From the NCBI GenBank assembly GCA_023133295.1, contig JAGLWT010000158.1, positions 1-44,671 of the forward strand: a DNA stretch of 44,671 nucleotides. The letters run 5' to 3'. The notes under the pieces are model-generated. The model made no database searches. It saw only the letters and a list, made by a program, of their open reading frames with translations, and was not told the DNA's origin. Below, piece by piece: positions 23,038 through 32,065 of this stretch (its first letter is position 1; every line of letters begins with the position of its first letter). The stretch comes from a bacterium. Its GTDB lineage: Bacteria > AUK180. Made by a program: the position numbers and the translations under genes.

Positions 23038-25299
23038 TTATCTCACAACCGCGATCTTCCCGGTTTTTCTTTCACCCTTATCATTTTCGATGACATAAAT
23101 ATATACACCGGACTTTATTTCTTCTCCATCATTGTTCTTCATGTTCCACGAATATTCAATTTGGTTCAGCTCCTTTTCAAAGACTAGTTCACCCGAAATC
23201 GCGTATACTTTGATATTACAATTTTCGGTGAGGTTTGCGAAGATTACATTTTCCATTTGATTTTTATCAACCGGATTAGGATAGACGAGAATATTTTCAA
23301 GGTTTTCAGAATAGTTCTTCGTTCCGATAAAATTTGTATTTACGATATTATCAGCAAAATTTGAATAAGTATGAGCAACAGGAACAAATATATAATCTGT
23401 TTTCAATGCCGTAACAACATAGGTACCGCCTTCAGAAAGCCCATCGAATGAATACTCACCCAGATCATCGGTTAGAGTATATGAGGAAGAATCCCCGGAA
23501 AGATCAACCCTTACCTCAACCACAGGGTCCATTCCATCCATTATCACCCCGCTTATGGAATAGGCATTTAATGTTTCATCACGTATTTCATTGGAAACGC
23601 CTGAAGCAGTATTTCCAATAAAACTGCGGACGCGGTAAAAATATGTGCTCCCTGAATCTAAATTTCCATCCACTGCGCCTTCTGTATTTTCCGAAACTGA
23701 TAATACTGTTATCCACCTTGGAGAATCAATTTCCTTTCTCTGAAGAATGAATCCGTCTTCATTTGAAGAGTTATCACTCCATATAAGTTCTATTGAAGTC
23801 GCAGTATTACTTTGAACAACAAGGCTCGTGGGTGTATTCTGGATTACCGAAGAAGAAGCTAATTCACTGCTATATCCGGAGAATTTAAAACAGGTATCCA
23901 TACTGCCAAGTTTCCAATACATCTGGGTTCCGAAAGGGATACTTGTTTGGAATAGGCACTCATCGCTTCTTTTGACATTCCCTATATTTGCCTGCCCCCT
24001 TGGATACTGTATAGCACTGCTCTGATAGTTGTAATCACCGGAAGTACCGGTGCTGACTGCAATCTGATATCGCATCATATTCTGAGGAGAGTGATCATCA
24101 AGCGAAGGATTCCAAAATAAACTCCATTTACCGCCAATGCTTTCGCAATACACATGACCAGGAATCTCTGGTTCGTTGTTTGTATTTATTTCATCGTTTC
24201 TGTAGATTTTTGTTGCAGAAGTCGGGGAAGGATTTACTCCCGAGATGATGAAATCCAAATCTCCATCACCATCAATATCACCAAATGCTATTGAAGCATC
24301 GTCCGCCTGAAATATATCAGAAGTATCATAGTAGGAAAAGTTTCCTACACCATCATTAAGATATACGCCGGTAAAATGTTCTGGGTCATAGCTGGCACCC
24401 GATCCAGAAATAACAATATCCAGATCCCCGTCATTATCAAGATCACCAAGGGCAACGGAACAATATTGTGCTCCCCCAGCCAAGGGCTCTAATAATCCGA
24501 TATTTGTTTCATTAAAACTTCCTGCACCGTCATTAATATAGATTTTACTCACTTCCCCCATAGAGTCACCTACAATAACAATATCTAAATCACCATCACC
24601 ATCAAGATCACCAAGTGCGGAGGAATCCCAACCGGAAAGGGAAGCAATGTGAGTAAAGTTCCCCAAACCATCATTCATGTATATTTTATTCCCAAATACA
24701 ATATCAAGGTCATCGTCATTATCAAGATCTCCAACGCTGATTGCTTCGTACATATCGGCGCCAGTTATCTGCCCGGAGCTTTCCTCAATAAAATTACCGC
24801 TGCCATCATTCAGAAACAGTTTTGTTTCCCAACTGAACTGATCGGTCAATATAATATCAAGGGCACCATCGTTATTGAAATCATTCATAACGATGTCCCC
24901 TAATGAGGGGGACAGCATCCCGGCAGAATACTCAGCCATAGCACCCGTGCCATCATTTTTAAAGATACTTGTAATGTGAGAGGAGCCGTTGTACCCATTC
25001 ACAATCAAATCCAAGTCCTGATCATTGTCGATATCACCTAATACTAAATGAGAATTTCCGGAATTTAGAGTTTGCTTGTTGTTAAAATTTCCCGAAACAT
25101 CATTAGTATATAGTTTTGTTGACCCGTCTAAGGCAATCATTACAAAGTCTAAATCTCCATCTCCGTCAATATCCCCAAACTCCATATCCGCTTCACTTGT
25201 AGCCATCAATGGTGGTGTATCATACAGAGTAAATGGAATTGCAAAAGGTAAGCTTGAAATCATTACAAATATGAATAAAATTAATCTTTTGATCATCAT
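23038..25299 (-). CDS. Secreted FG-GAP/VCBS propeller protein with FN3, regulatory-like and sorting domains
   Basis: 753 residues. Signal peptide (about 1-20); seven FG-GAP/VCBS-type repeats (about 35-375), each with a DxDxDxD calcium loop such as GDIDGDGDLDF and GDLDNDGDLDIV, enough for a seven-bladed integrin-like propeller. An FN3-like domain (about 490-575) and a carboxypeptidase-regulatory-like beta domain (about 578-660) follow, then a sorting domain (YPNPVDKNQM ... GVYIYVIENDKGERKTGK). Probably an exported surface adhesin or binding protein. AGGAGG is only 1 nt from the first ATG and 4 nt from the second (25296), so 25296 may be the true start. It follows the 1331-residue gene by 7 nt. 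Confidence 0.9.
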   Translation of the reverse strand: MMIKRLILFIFVMISSLPFAIPFTLYDTPPLMATSEADMEFGDIDGDGDLDFVMIALDGSTKLYTNDVSGNFNNKQTLNSGNSHLVLGDIDNDQDLDLIVNGYNGSSHITSIFKNDGTGAMAEYSAGMLSPSLGDIVMNDFNNDGALDIILTDQFSWETKLFLNDGSGNFIEESSGQITGADMYEAISVGDLDNDDDLDIVFGNKIYMNDGLGNFTHIASLSGWDSSALGDLDGDGDLDIVIVGDSMGEVSKIYINDGAGSFNETNIGLLEPLAGGAQYCSVALGDLDNDGDLDIVISGSGASYDPEHFTGVYLNDGVGNFSYYDTSDIFQADDASIAFGDIDGDGDLDFIISGVNPSPTSATKIYRNDEINTNNEPEIPGHVYCESIGGKWSLFWNPSLDDHSPQNMMRYQIAVSTGTSGDYNYQSSAIQYPRGQANIGNVKRSDECLFQTSIPFGTQMYWKLGSMDTCFKFSGYSSELASSSVIQNTPTSLVVQSNTATSIELIWSDNSSNEDGFILQRKEIDSPRWITVLSVSENTEGAVDGNLDSGSTYFYRVRSFIGNTASGVSNEIRDETLNAYSISGVIMDGMDPVVEVRVDLSGDSSSYTLTDDLGEYSFDGLSEGGTYVVTALKTDYIFVPVAHTYSNFADNIVNTNFIGTKNYSENLENILVYPNPVDKNQMENVIFANLTENCNIKVYAISGELVFEKELNQIEYSWNMKNNDGEEIKSGVYIYVIENDKGERKTGKIAVVR

Positions 25300-25306
25300 G
25301 CCTCCT

Positions 25307-28300
25307 CTATTTTATTATTGCAAATTTGCAGATTTTCCTTTCGCCTTTGTCATTCTCAATAATATAGATGTAAACTCCAGCTGAAATTTTTTCTCCATCA
25401 TTGTTCTTCATGTTCCATTCATAGGCTCTTTCTGAATCAGTTAGATGCTCGTAAACCTCTACGCCGCTAATATCGTATATTTTGATATTGGTATGTTCTG
25501 GAATATTCTCAAATACTATTACTTCATTATTATAGCAGGGGTTTGGATAAACATTGACCTGAGAAAGATCCTGTATTTTTGGCTCTATATTTAATGAAAA
25601 AGAATCTGAAAATATTATCCCGTTTGAATCTATCATTAAGTCAAAATATATTGTTTCGCTCTCATTCAGAGTATTCTTGACTTCAATCTTATAAGGGCTA
25701 TTTGATATCTTTGTTTCACTTGCAGCAATATTCGGGTAGGATGAAATGGCTGATAAGATTATTATGTTTGGACTGGTACATGATAATGTTGCGGATACAC
25801 TTTCCGCAGCATCTGCTCCAGAATTCTCGATTGAGAAGGTTAAGTCGATTATTTCCCCGACCTCAATAATGCCATTATCATTTCCTTGGGATTCAAGATA
25901 TTCAACTTCATATATTTTCAGATTAATAGGAGAAGAGCTACCTTTAAGATAATCATCCCATAAAGAAGGTATAGCAATAGATGTATTGTTGTAATTTGTA
26001 TCATAAGAAGAGGCTGTACCCGTGTGATAAATACCTATCCCATAGCAGCGGTTTCCTGAGTCAGAAAAATTTGAAGTGGTGACATTTAGAATTTCTGTCC
26101 GCACCAAGGAAGATGCATCCTTAAGACCCGCTGGAAGAGATCTTGCTTCAATTTGCTCACAAAAATCATAAAGGTCGATCTGATCATCGTAATAAAAGTC
26201 ATCTAATTCAAAACAAGAGTTTCGCGCATTATCAATTTCCGTAGAGTAACCATTTTCATTTGCATTCATTAGATGAACAGAAAATGAATTAATAGCGTTA
26301 TTCAAATCAGAGATTTTATTTAAATCGATTGAAGACAATGTGTCTCCCGTACAAGAAGGCGTGGAAACATTGTTTGTACCTCCGCAGTAATTCCCGTCAC
26401 CATTTGCATATGCTTCCACAATATAGTTCGCTAATTGTTGACCCGTCAAATTACCATTATAGCTTTGAAGTTTCTGAAGAAAATACCAGTAACTCCAACC
26501 TTCTCCCCATTCACTCATCTCGGAAGCTACAAAATAGTTGAAATACGGTGCGCAAGCGTTGTTATTCTCCCACATCTGGTCCAAACAGACATCAAAGCCA
26601 ATAATATCCCATTTAGCACCTCCTGAATATGATATCACATTGGACAGCGCAGTCGGTATTTCTCCTGTAGTGAAGTACAAATAACTGCCGTTTGTGTCAT
26701 CGGAACAAGCTCCTTTATCGAAATATGAGTTTATGTCTCTGCTTCTCCATCCGTCACCGTGGTCCCAGATTATCATGCAATAATGATCCGCAGGGAAATC
26801 GTCATAAACCCATTTGCCGAAATCCTCAAGGGTCTGACCGTCTCCCATATCGGCTTCTCCAATATCAGAAATGGCATTTTCACCTTCTGGAGTCATATTT
26901 TTATTGACATAGAATCTTTTGCATGTTTCCCAATTTCCATAATCACTTGAGTATCCGGGCACTCTGTCAAATTGAACAACAATGTTCATATTTTCATCCG
27001 ATCCGATCTTTGACATCTCCATAAAATCATCTAAGGCGGCATATTCAAGGTTATTATCCGCACATAGATAAACACCTATCGTCCACTTCTTAACATTTAA
27101 TGTCCCTGTAAAAGTAGCATCCAATACATCATTACCCAAATCTGCATATATTCTACTCGTAGGAGTAAAAATCCATGGCTCTCTATGGGGAGTAATAATA
27201 TATGTTGCTCCTGCATTAAGATCTGTGAATTCATAATATCCCGTGGAAGAGGTTTTTAGTGAAGATGTTGAGCCTCCACTTAGTTCAACATTGACATCAG
27301 GCACAGGATCAGTTCCATCTGTAATCACTCCTGATATTTTCCATGTATTAAATGTCCCAGTAAAATCAGCATCTATTATGTTTGTAGGTAAATCTAAATA
27401 ATTATACTCTAACGGTGTGAATAGATATTCAGGATGCGAAGGCACAACTGTATAATTACTTCCTTGGTCAAGATTACTAAACTCGTAATTCCCACTCGTA
27501 TCTGTGAAGGTGTATTTATAGGAATTCCCATTTTTTTCAAGATAAACACTTACATTTTCTATTGGTAATACCCCATCGTTTATTGTTCCTGAAATGGAAA
27601 AATCACCAACATCATTCCACCAATTAATTCCCCCTGAATGCTCACCCACAAACATATCAAAATCACCATCTGCATCAATATCACAGAACACGGGCGTAGC
27701 ATGACTGCCAATATCAATCGAATTGTAGGATGTTGTGACTAGTGTCCAAGAAGGAACAAATGAAGTTCCATTGTTAACATAATAACTAAACTGACCATTT
27801 TCTTCACCCACAAACATATCAAAATCACCATCATTATCTTTATCACAAAAAGCTGGTGCAGAATTGCCAGATAAGGTAATTAAATTATATGATGTTGTAA
27901 CTAGTGTCCAAGAAGGAACAGATGAGGTTCCATCATTATTATAATAACTAATCTGACCACTATCTTCACCAACAAACATGTCAAAATCACCATCATTATC
28001 AATATCACAGAATGCCGGAACAGCACATAACCCTACATCTATGGAATTGTAATTTGATGTTATAAAAGTCCAAGCTGGGGCTGAAATATTTCCATCATTC
28101 CGGTAGAAATATATATTGCCGAGTAAATTTCCACAGAACATATCTTGATCTCCATCATTATCGATATCTATGAAAACAGGAGCAGCAAAATTACCTACAT
28201 TTATTGAATTGTAATTTGATGTTATAAAAGTCCAAGCTGGGGCTGAAATATTTCCATCATTCCTAAAATAATTGATATGCCCCATGTTCGCACCAATAAA

Positions 28301-29302
28301 CATATCATAATCACCATCGGCGTCAATATCACAAAGAGATGGATTGCTTGAACTAATATAGTCTATAGTTTTTGCATAGTTATTTGTAACAAGGCTCCAA
28401 GATGGATTTGCAACAGTTCCAGTATTTATATATTGAGATATATTACCCTGAGTACACCCAATATAAAGCTCTGCTTTTTGATCTTGATCAACATCATACA
28501 CACTTAGATAGCTAAAATAACCTACATCAATGGATGAATAGTTTGAAGAAATCAATAGCCAATTTGGACTATTTGAACTCCCGGTGTTCTCATAAAAGGA
28601 TATCTGACCATCTAGCTTTCCAATAAATAGATCATAATCATCATCACAATCTATATCATAGAAGCAAGGGAACGAATAGCTCCCAACATCAATAGAATTA
28701 TAATTATTAGTTACATATGACCAAGCCGGAGATGATGAAGATCCATCATTACGATAAAAATTAATATTTCCACTACTTTCTCCTATAAACATATCAAGAT
28801 CATTGTCCCCATCTATATCTATAAATGAAGGACACGACAAGAAACCTACATCAATTCCATTATAAGTAGAGCTTATTTCAGTCCAAGATGGAGCAGTGGT
28901 TGTTCCATCATTTCTGTAAAAACTTATTGTCCCATCGTGCTTCCCGATAAATAGATCCATATCATTATCTCCATCTATATCACAGAAAAAGGGAACAGAT
29001 CGATCACCTATATCAATTGATCCATACTCTTCGCTAACAATACACAAAATCTGATCTCCCTGTGTAGCAGAATCTTCAAAATAATGTATTTTACCATCAG
29101 AACCACCAACAAATAGCTCTACTCTCCCGTCATTATTGATGTCTGTCATAAATGGAGAACTAAAGGTTCTCCCTCCAGAGAATGCAGATAGCCACAATTC
29201 GTTATTTACCTCAGAAAGATATGTCCTTTCCCAATTTTCCGAATAAATAGTGATACAAAATATCCCTATTAAAAGAAATAGTAATAATGTTCGTTTTTTC
29301 AT
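25307..29302 (-). CDS. Secreted clostripain-like (C11) protease with ten FG-GAP-type repeats and sorting domain
   Basis: 1331 residues: signal peptide (about 1-21); ten repeats of ~54-58 residues, each with a DIDGDxDxDxFIG calcium loop (about 50-560); two carboxypeptidase-regulatory-like domains (about 567-652 and 652-737); a C11 clostripain-like protease domain (about 738-1110); a beta domain (about 1125-1242); and a sorting domain (NVYPNPCYN ... SAGVYIYIIENDKG). Catalytic residues by family comparison are H848 in IIWDHGDGW and C906 in IGFDVCLDQ. C11 proteases cut after Arg or Lys. Two neighbouring repeats are nearly identical at DNA level, a sign of recent internal duplication. Confidence 0.93.
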   Translation of the reverse strand: MKKRTLLLFLLIGIFCITIYSENWERTYLSEVNNELWLSAFSGGRTFSSPFMTDINNDGRVELFVGGSDGKIHYFEDSATQGDQILCIVSEEYGSIDIGDRSVPFFCDIDGDNDMDLFIGKHDGTISFYRNDGTTTAPSWTEISSTYNGIDVGFLSCPSFIDIDGDNDLDMFIGESSGNINFYRNDGSSSSPAWSYVTNNYNSIDVGSYSFPCFYDIDCDDDYDLFIGKLDGQISFYENTGSSNSPNWLLISSNYSSIDVGYFSYLSVYDVDQDQKAELYIGCTQGNISQYINTGTVANPSWSLVTNNYAKTIDYISSSNPSLCDIDADGDYDMFIGANMGHINYFRNDGNISAPAWTFITSNYNSINVGNFAAPVFIDIDNDGDQDMFCGNLLGNIYFYRNDGNISAPAWTFITSNYNSIDVGLCAVPAFCDIDNDGDFDMFVGEDSGQISYYNNDGTSSVPSWTLVTTSYNLITLSGNSAPAFCDKDNDGDFDMFVGEENGQFSYYVNNGTSFVPSWTLVTTSYNSIDIGSHATPVFCDIDADGDFDMFVGEHSGGINWWNDVGDFSISGTINDGVLPIENVSVYLEKNGNSYKYTFTDTSGNYEFSNLDQGSNYTVVPSHPEYLFTPLEYNYLDLPTNIIDADFTGTFNTWKISGVITDGTDPVPDVNVELSGGSTSSLKTSSTGYYEFTDLNAGATYIITPHREPWIFTPTSRIYADLGNDVLDATFTGTLNVKKWTIGVYLCADNNLEYAALDDFMEMSKIGSDENMNIVVQFDRVPGYSSDYGNWETCKRFYVNKNMTPEGENAISDIGEADMGDGQTLEDFGKWVYDDFPADHYCMIIWDHGDGWRSRDINSYFDKGACSDDTNGSYLYFTTGEIPTALSNVISYSGGAKWDIIGFDVCLDQMWENNNACAPYFNYFVASEMSEWGEGWSYWYFLQKLQSYNGNLTGQQLANYIVEAYANGDGNYCGGTNNVSTPSCTGDTLSSIDLNKISDLNNAINSFSVHLMNANENGYSTEIDNARNSCFELDDFYYDDQIDLYDFCEQIEARSLPAGLKDASSLVRTEILNVTTSNFSDSGNRCYGIGIYHTGTASSYDTNYNNTSIAIPSLWDDYLKGSSSPINLKIYEVEYLESQGNDNGIIEVGEIIDLTFSIENSGADAAESVSATLSCTSPNIIILSAISSYPNIAASETKISNSPYKIEVKNTLNESETIYFDLMIDSNGIIFSDSFSLNIEPKIQDLSQVNVYPNPCYNNEVIVFENIPEHTNIKIYDISGVEVYEHLTDSERAYEWNMKNNDGEKISAGVYIYIIENDKGERKICKFAIIK
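28044..28263 (-). repeat. Recent internal duplication within the propeller repeats
   Basis: The 58 bp at 28044-28101 recur exactly at 28206-28263, an offset of 162 bp or 54 codons, one repeat unit. Other units of the same gene have diverged much more. Confidence 0.85.
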
Positions 29303-29619
29303 CTCACAACTCCTATTCTTCTTCTCGTGATCTTATCCCCAATCTTTATGATCAAATAATATGCTCAGGGAACAACATAATTGCCATTCTCATCTTTGCC
29401 ATCACAATGAATTTCATTTATGCTCGCTATTTCAATTACAAGTAGTTCCTTCATATCAGTCAGATCTGAAATGATAATATCCGTAGTTGCATAGATCAAC
29501 GCTGCATCTCTCTCTTCATCTCCAGTATTTGCCTTGAAATTCAATACGGCAACCGTGATCTGAGATGCATAGAGTAATACGCTCACAAGTACCACAAATA
29601 CAAGAATTATTCTTTTCAT
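29299..29619 (-). pseudogene. Decayed fusion remnant: signal peptide, CsgG-like start and sorting-domain end
   Basis: The open part (29365-29619, 84 residues) has a signal peptide and TVAVLNFKANTGDEERDAALIYATTDIIISDL, the N-terminal pattern of CsgG/LpoB-like domains. It then jumps to CDGKDENGNYVVP, which is the middle of a sorting domain. After the TGA (29365-29367) the same frame continues for 21 codons reading YYLIIKIGDKITRRR, the usual sorting-domain end, and stops at a TGA overlapping the ATG of the next gene. An internal deletion plus a nonsense change is the simplest explanation; the short 84-residue product might still be made. Confidence 0.75.
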
Positions 29620-29699
29620 AGTTCTTCCTAGTTACGTTTTTTCTTATTATTGTTTCACAAAAATCATCCGCTTCAAACAAGTCAAAATTGCTAATGTGA

Positions 29700-30152
29700 T
29701 TATAGATGCAAAGTAAGACTTAATTGCACCTTATTTGGGCAATGACTCGCATCAAATCCAAGAGTCATATTATCCCAGTTACTTTCAAATAGGTGGCCAT
29801 ATCTACGACTTATGTATTTATTAATCCTAATAGAGCTAATCGGAGCATCGATGATTCCATACAACCAAGCTCCAACTCCGAACACCCAAGTGAAAATTCC
29901 AGAAATATACTGATCACCCGTTGCAGATGCTTGTGAATTTAATGATGAAAATACTATACCAAGAACAAAACATCCCGCAACAATTCCTGATTTTAAATAC
30001 TCCTGATTGTAAAGATGCCCTAGACCTGGAAAAATAAAAGACAACCCACAGGAAATCATTGGAGATTTTTTTGACCGAATATGACTGTAGTCAGTTGTAG
30101 AAAAACAAACAATACTTATTCCGATAATAACAAATAAAACAATCTTTTTCAT
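29700..30152 (-). CDS. Small membrane protein, DUF5683/TM2-like
   Basis: 150 residues: signal peptide or first helix (about 1-18), then KKSPMISCGLSFIFPGLGHLYNQEYLKSGIVAGCFVLG, a glycine-rich helical hairpin typical of DUF5683 and TM2-like proteins. A second helical pair follows (YISGIFTWVFGVGAWLYGIID), and a polar tail. Such proteins are found with secreted and lipoprotein genes in Bacteroidota-like genomes; the function is unknown. AAGGAGG precedes the ATG. The gene lies 14 nt after the 30167-30511 gene, in a likely operon. Confidence 0.75.
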   Translation of the reverse strand: MKKIVLFVIIGISIVCFSTTDYSHIRSKKSPMISCGLSFIFPGLGHLYNQEYLKSGIVAGCFVLGIVFSSLNSQASATGDQYISGIFTWVFGVGAWLYGIIDAPISSIRINKYISRRYGHLFESNWDNMTLGFDASHCPNKVQLSLTLHL

Positions 30153-30166
30153 AAAGATCCTCCTTA

Positions 30167-30511
30167 TTAGTATAACTTCATTGAAGCTTTTGCTGGGGTT
30201 ACTCCACCATAGCTAACATTATAAGTTATCTTATCCCCAGATCCAAAATAGATTGTTTCTGTGTATTGGTATGAATAACTATAATAAAAATGGACTCTAC
30301 GCGAACCCTGATCTAATGAGAAAGTAGTTGATTTGCCAGCTCCTACACCCCCCAACACATCATCATCAATTGATATTGTACAAATAGGTTGCCCCTGTTC
30401 ATTCCATGGTGTTTCGGTATTTTTTACAACAAAAGTTGCGTCATCACTCGAACAACTTATTAGCATCAAAATAACTATGCCAAACAAAATCAATGCGAAA
30501 GCTTTCTTCAT
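30167..30511 (-). CDS. Small lipoprotein of unknown function
   Basis: 114 residues, type II signal peptide with lipobox LISC (C20), then a beta-rich domain (FVVKNTETPWNEQGQPICTISIDDDVLGGVGAGKSTTF ... VHFYYSYSYQYTETIYFGSGDKITYNVSYGG). No family recognised. AGGAGGAG precedes the ATG. Same operon as the neighbouring lipoprotein and membrane protein genes. Confidence 0.78.
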   Translation of the reverse strand: MKKAFALILFGIVILMLISCSSDDATFVVKNTETPWNEQGQPICTISIDDDVLGGVGAGKSTTFSLDQGSRRVHFYYSYSYQYTETIYFGSGDKITYNVSYGGVTPAKASMKLY

Positions 30512-30550
30512 ATCTCCTCCTGTATTTTAATCCCACAATCTATACCCTCT

Positions 30551-31015
30551 TCATTGCGGATTCATATAAATCTGCTCATCATTCATGGCAGTAAACCAAT
30601 TAAAGGTTCTGATTTCATCACAACTTATTCCATAAATGTGTTTAGTGATAATTTTTGTTATATAGCCGGATTTTTCAAATTTTATATCGACGTCGGTGCC
30701 ATTCCAATAATCCCAGTAATCAACAGTATCAACTACTTCATCGTGAGAGAAACTACCCGTAGTCCAGTCACCAGAAGTTGTTACTAATCTAAAATCTGCA
30801 TCATTGTAATCCTTAACAGAAACATTTACTCCGTTTATCAAGTTTTCTGTATTCTTATCATACACATCACCCCAAAATCTAATCCATGTTGTTGCATGAT
30901 TACATTGAGGATCAGGATCTTCCGGGGTTGTTATATTTTTGTCTGAACATCCCAGCAATGTAATACATGTAATTAGCAGCATAGTCAAAATAATGATTAT
31001 TGTCGTTTTCTTCAT
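30551..31015 (-). CDS. Small lipoprotein of unknown function
   Basis: 154 residues with lipobox LLGC (C23) and a DPDPQ spacer, then a predicted beta domain (IRFWGDVYDKNTENLINGVNVSVKDYNDADFRLVTT ... DVDIKFEKSGYITKIITKHIYG). That pattern resembles carboxypeptidase-regulatory/CNA-B-like domains that carry a substituent loop. Likely outer-membrane or surface-anchored. GAGGAGAA precedes the ATG. It starts 12 nt after an orphan sorting-domain remnant. Confidence 0.78.
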   Translation of the reverse strand: MKKTTIIIILTMLLITCITLLGCSDKNITTPEDPDPQCNHATTWIRFWGDVYDKNTENLINGVNVSVKDYNDADFRLVTTSGDWTTGSFSHDEVVDTVDYWDYWNGTDVDIKFEKSGYITKIITKHIYGISCDEIRTFNWFTAMNDEQIYMNPQ

Positions 31016-31027
31016 AAATATTCTCCT

Positions 31028-31172
31028 CTATCCTATCACCGCAATCTTCCCGGTTTTTCTTTCACCATTGTCATTTTCGACAATGTAAATATATACACCG
31101 GACTTTATTTCTTCTCCATCATTATTTTTCATATCCCAATGATATTCAATCTGGTTCAACTCCTTTTCAAAG
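31028..31172 (-). pseudogene. Orphan sorting-domain remnant
   Basis: The minus strand reads FEKELNQIEYHWDMKNNDG, then IKSGVYIYIVENDNGERK and a TAG at 31028. It is about 85-90 percent identical in DNA to the C-terminal end of the 23038-25299 gene, without gaps. Homology stops abruptly at 31172 and nothing upstream in this frame looks like a secreted protein, so this is the tail of a deleted gene. Confidence 0.85.
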
Positions 31173-31470
31173 CTGGTATACTAAGAATGTCGGCTGTGTT
31201 CATTATTACATATGCTATGCGTCCAATTCTTTCAAGTTCGGCACAGCGGTCAAAGCAAAAGATCAAGAAAATCATGAAAAATATGTGCTTACTAAATACT
31301 GATTTACCATACGACCTATTCATCAAGCTTTTGTTCCATGCATATTTTCTGATCATATTACTGAATATTTTAGCAGTTCTGAACGATTTTCGTCACATAT
31401 AGCCATCCAGTTGAGTCTATTTCTCTTCCAAATGATATCCATTTCTTTGACAGTAAATACGCGTCCTTTA
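31173..31470. other. Spacer without a supported gene
   Basis: Short open frames exist on both strands (for example 31156-31356 minus), but none has a ribosome site, homology or a consistent composition. It may be debris of the gene whose tail is at 31028-31172. Confidence 0.4.
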
Positions 31471-31926
31471 TTACCTCTTCCTTCTATTAAATGGGTGATT
31501 TGGATGCATTCCATAATCCCACAGATTGTTATCCACTTTTATTTCTATCCATGGAGTGTAGTATATCTCGTTTCGCTTTGAACTACTATCCCACAAAAAG
31601 AATCGCATTTCCTTAGCAGTTTTGGGAACATAGTAAGAATCACTTGTACCCCATAACATTTTTGTATTCTTTCCAAAAGACATATTTCTTGTAGCATGTA
31701 TAAGTTCTAATTTATGAATATTTCCTTCTGCATCCCTATATTCTCCAGAAATATAAACATGGCTATTTCTAGTTGTTATATCAACACCCACTTGATAGTC
31801 GGGTTGGTTGTGCTTTTCATACACCCTGATAGCGGTTACTCGAGGTTCAGGATTCATATCGTAAGTTGATGCACTATATAGAACCATAAACAAAGCCAAA
31901 AACATCAAAACTGTGTGTTTTTTCAC
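31471..31926 (-). CDS. Small secreted protein, paralog of the 21543-21977 product
   Basis: 151 residues from GTG 31926, which follows AGGAGG by 4 nt; the in-frame ATG at 31965 is upstream of the predicted transcription start and unlikely. A signal peptide (about 1-20) precedes a beta-rich domain with VDITTRNSHVYISGEYRDAEGNIHKL and VPKTAKEMRFFLWDSSS, similar in spacing to the protein at 21543-21977. No named family is recognised. Its sigma-54-like promoter (31961-31976) and double TGAGAA enhancer site (32035-32065) mirror those of the PD40 lipoprotein gene, including the 61-62 bp spacing. Confidence 0.78.
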   Translation of the reverse strand: MKKHTVLMFLALFMVLYSASTYDMNPEPRVTAIRVYEKHNQPDYQVGVDITTRNSHVYISGEYRDAEGNIHKLELIHATRNMSFGKNTKMLWGTSDSYYVPKTAKEMRFFLWDSSSKRNEIYYTPWIEIKVDNNLWDYGMHPNHPFNRRKR

Positions 31927-31960
31927 AAAACCTCCTATGTTTTTACACAGTAAGGAACCT

Positions 31961-31976
31961 TGCAAAATCTATGCTA
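31961..31976 (-). promoter_or_regulatory. Sigma-54-like promoter of the 31471-31926 gene
   Basis: The minus strand reads TAGCATAGATTTTGCA: perfect -12 TTGCA and a one-base mismatch in the -24 GG. The predicted start near 31951 leaves a 25-nt leader with AGGAGG. Confidence 0.6.
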
Positions 31977-32034
31977 AAAGTAATTACCGGGATATTGGGG
32001 GAAATGTCTTTAAGATTTCAAAAATGTTTATGAT

Positions 32035-32065
32035 TTTGAGAACAACATTCTATTTCTGAGAATAT
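32035..32065. promoter_or_regulatory. Enhancer-like site with two TGAGAA boxes 20 bp apart
   Basis: TGAGAA at 32037-32042 and 32057-32062 in the pattern AGAA-N5-TTCT-N7-AGAA, as at 20213-20243. It overlaps the stop codon of the regulator gene (32050) and lies 61 bp upstream of the promoter at 31961-31976. Confidence 0.65.

Noticed and set aside
29365..29367. Selenocysteine at the in-frame TGA
   Set aside because: The position is normally Ser/Gly in sorting domains, no hairpin was recognised, and the gene already lacks its middle part.
31139..31402. 87-codon plus-strand frame
   Set aside because: It starts antisense to the orphan sorting domain and has no ribosome site or recognisable domain.
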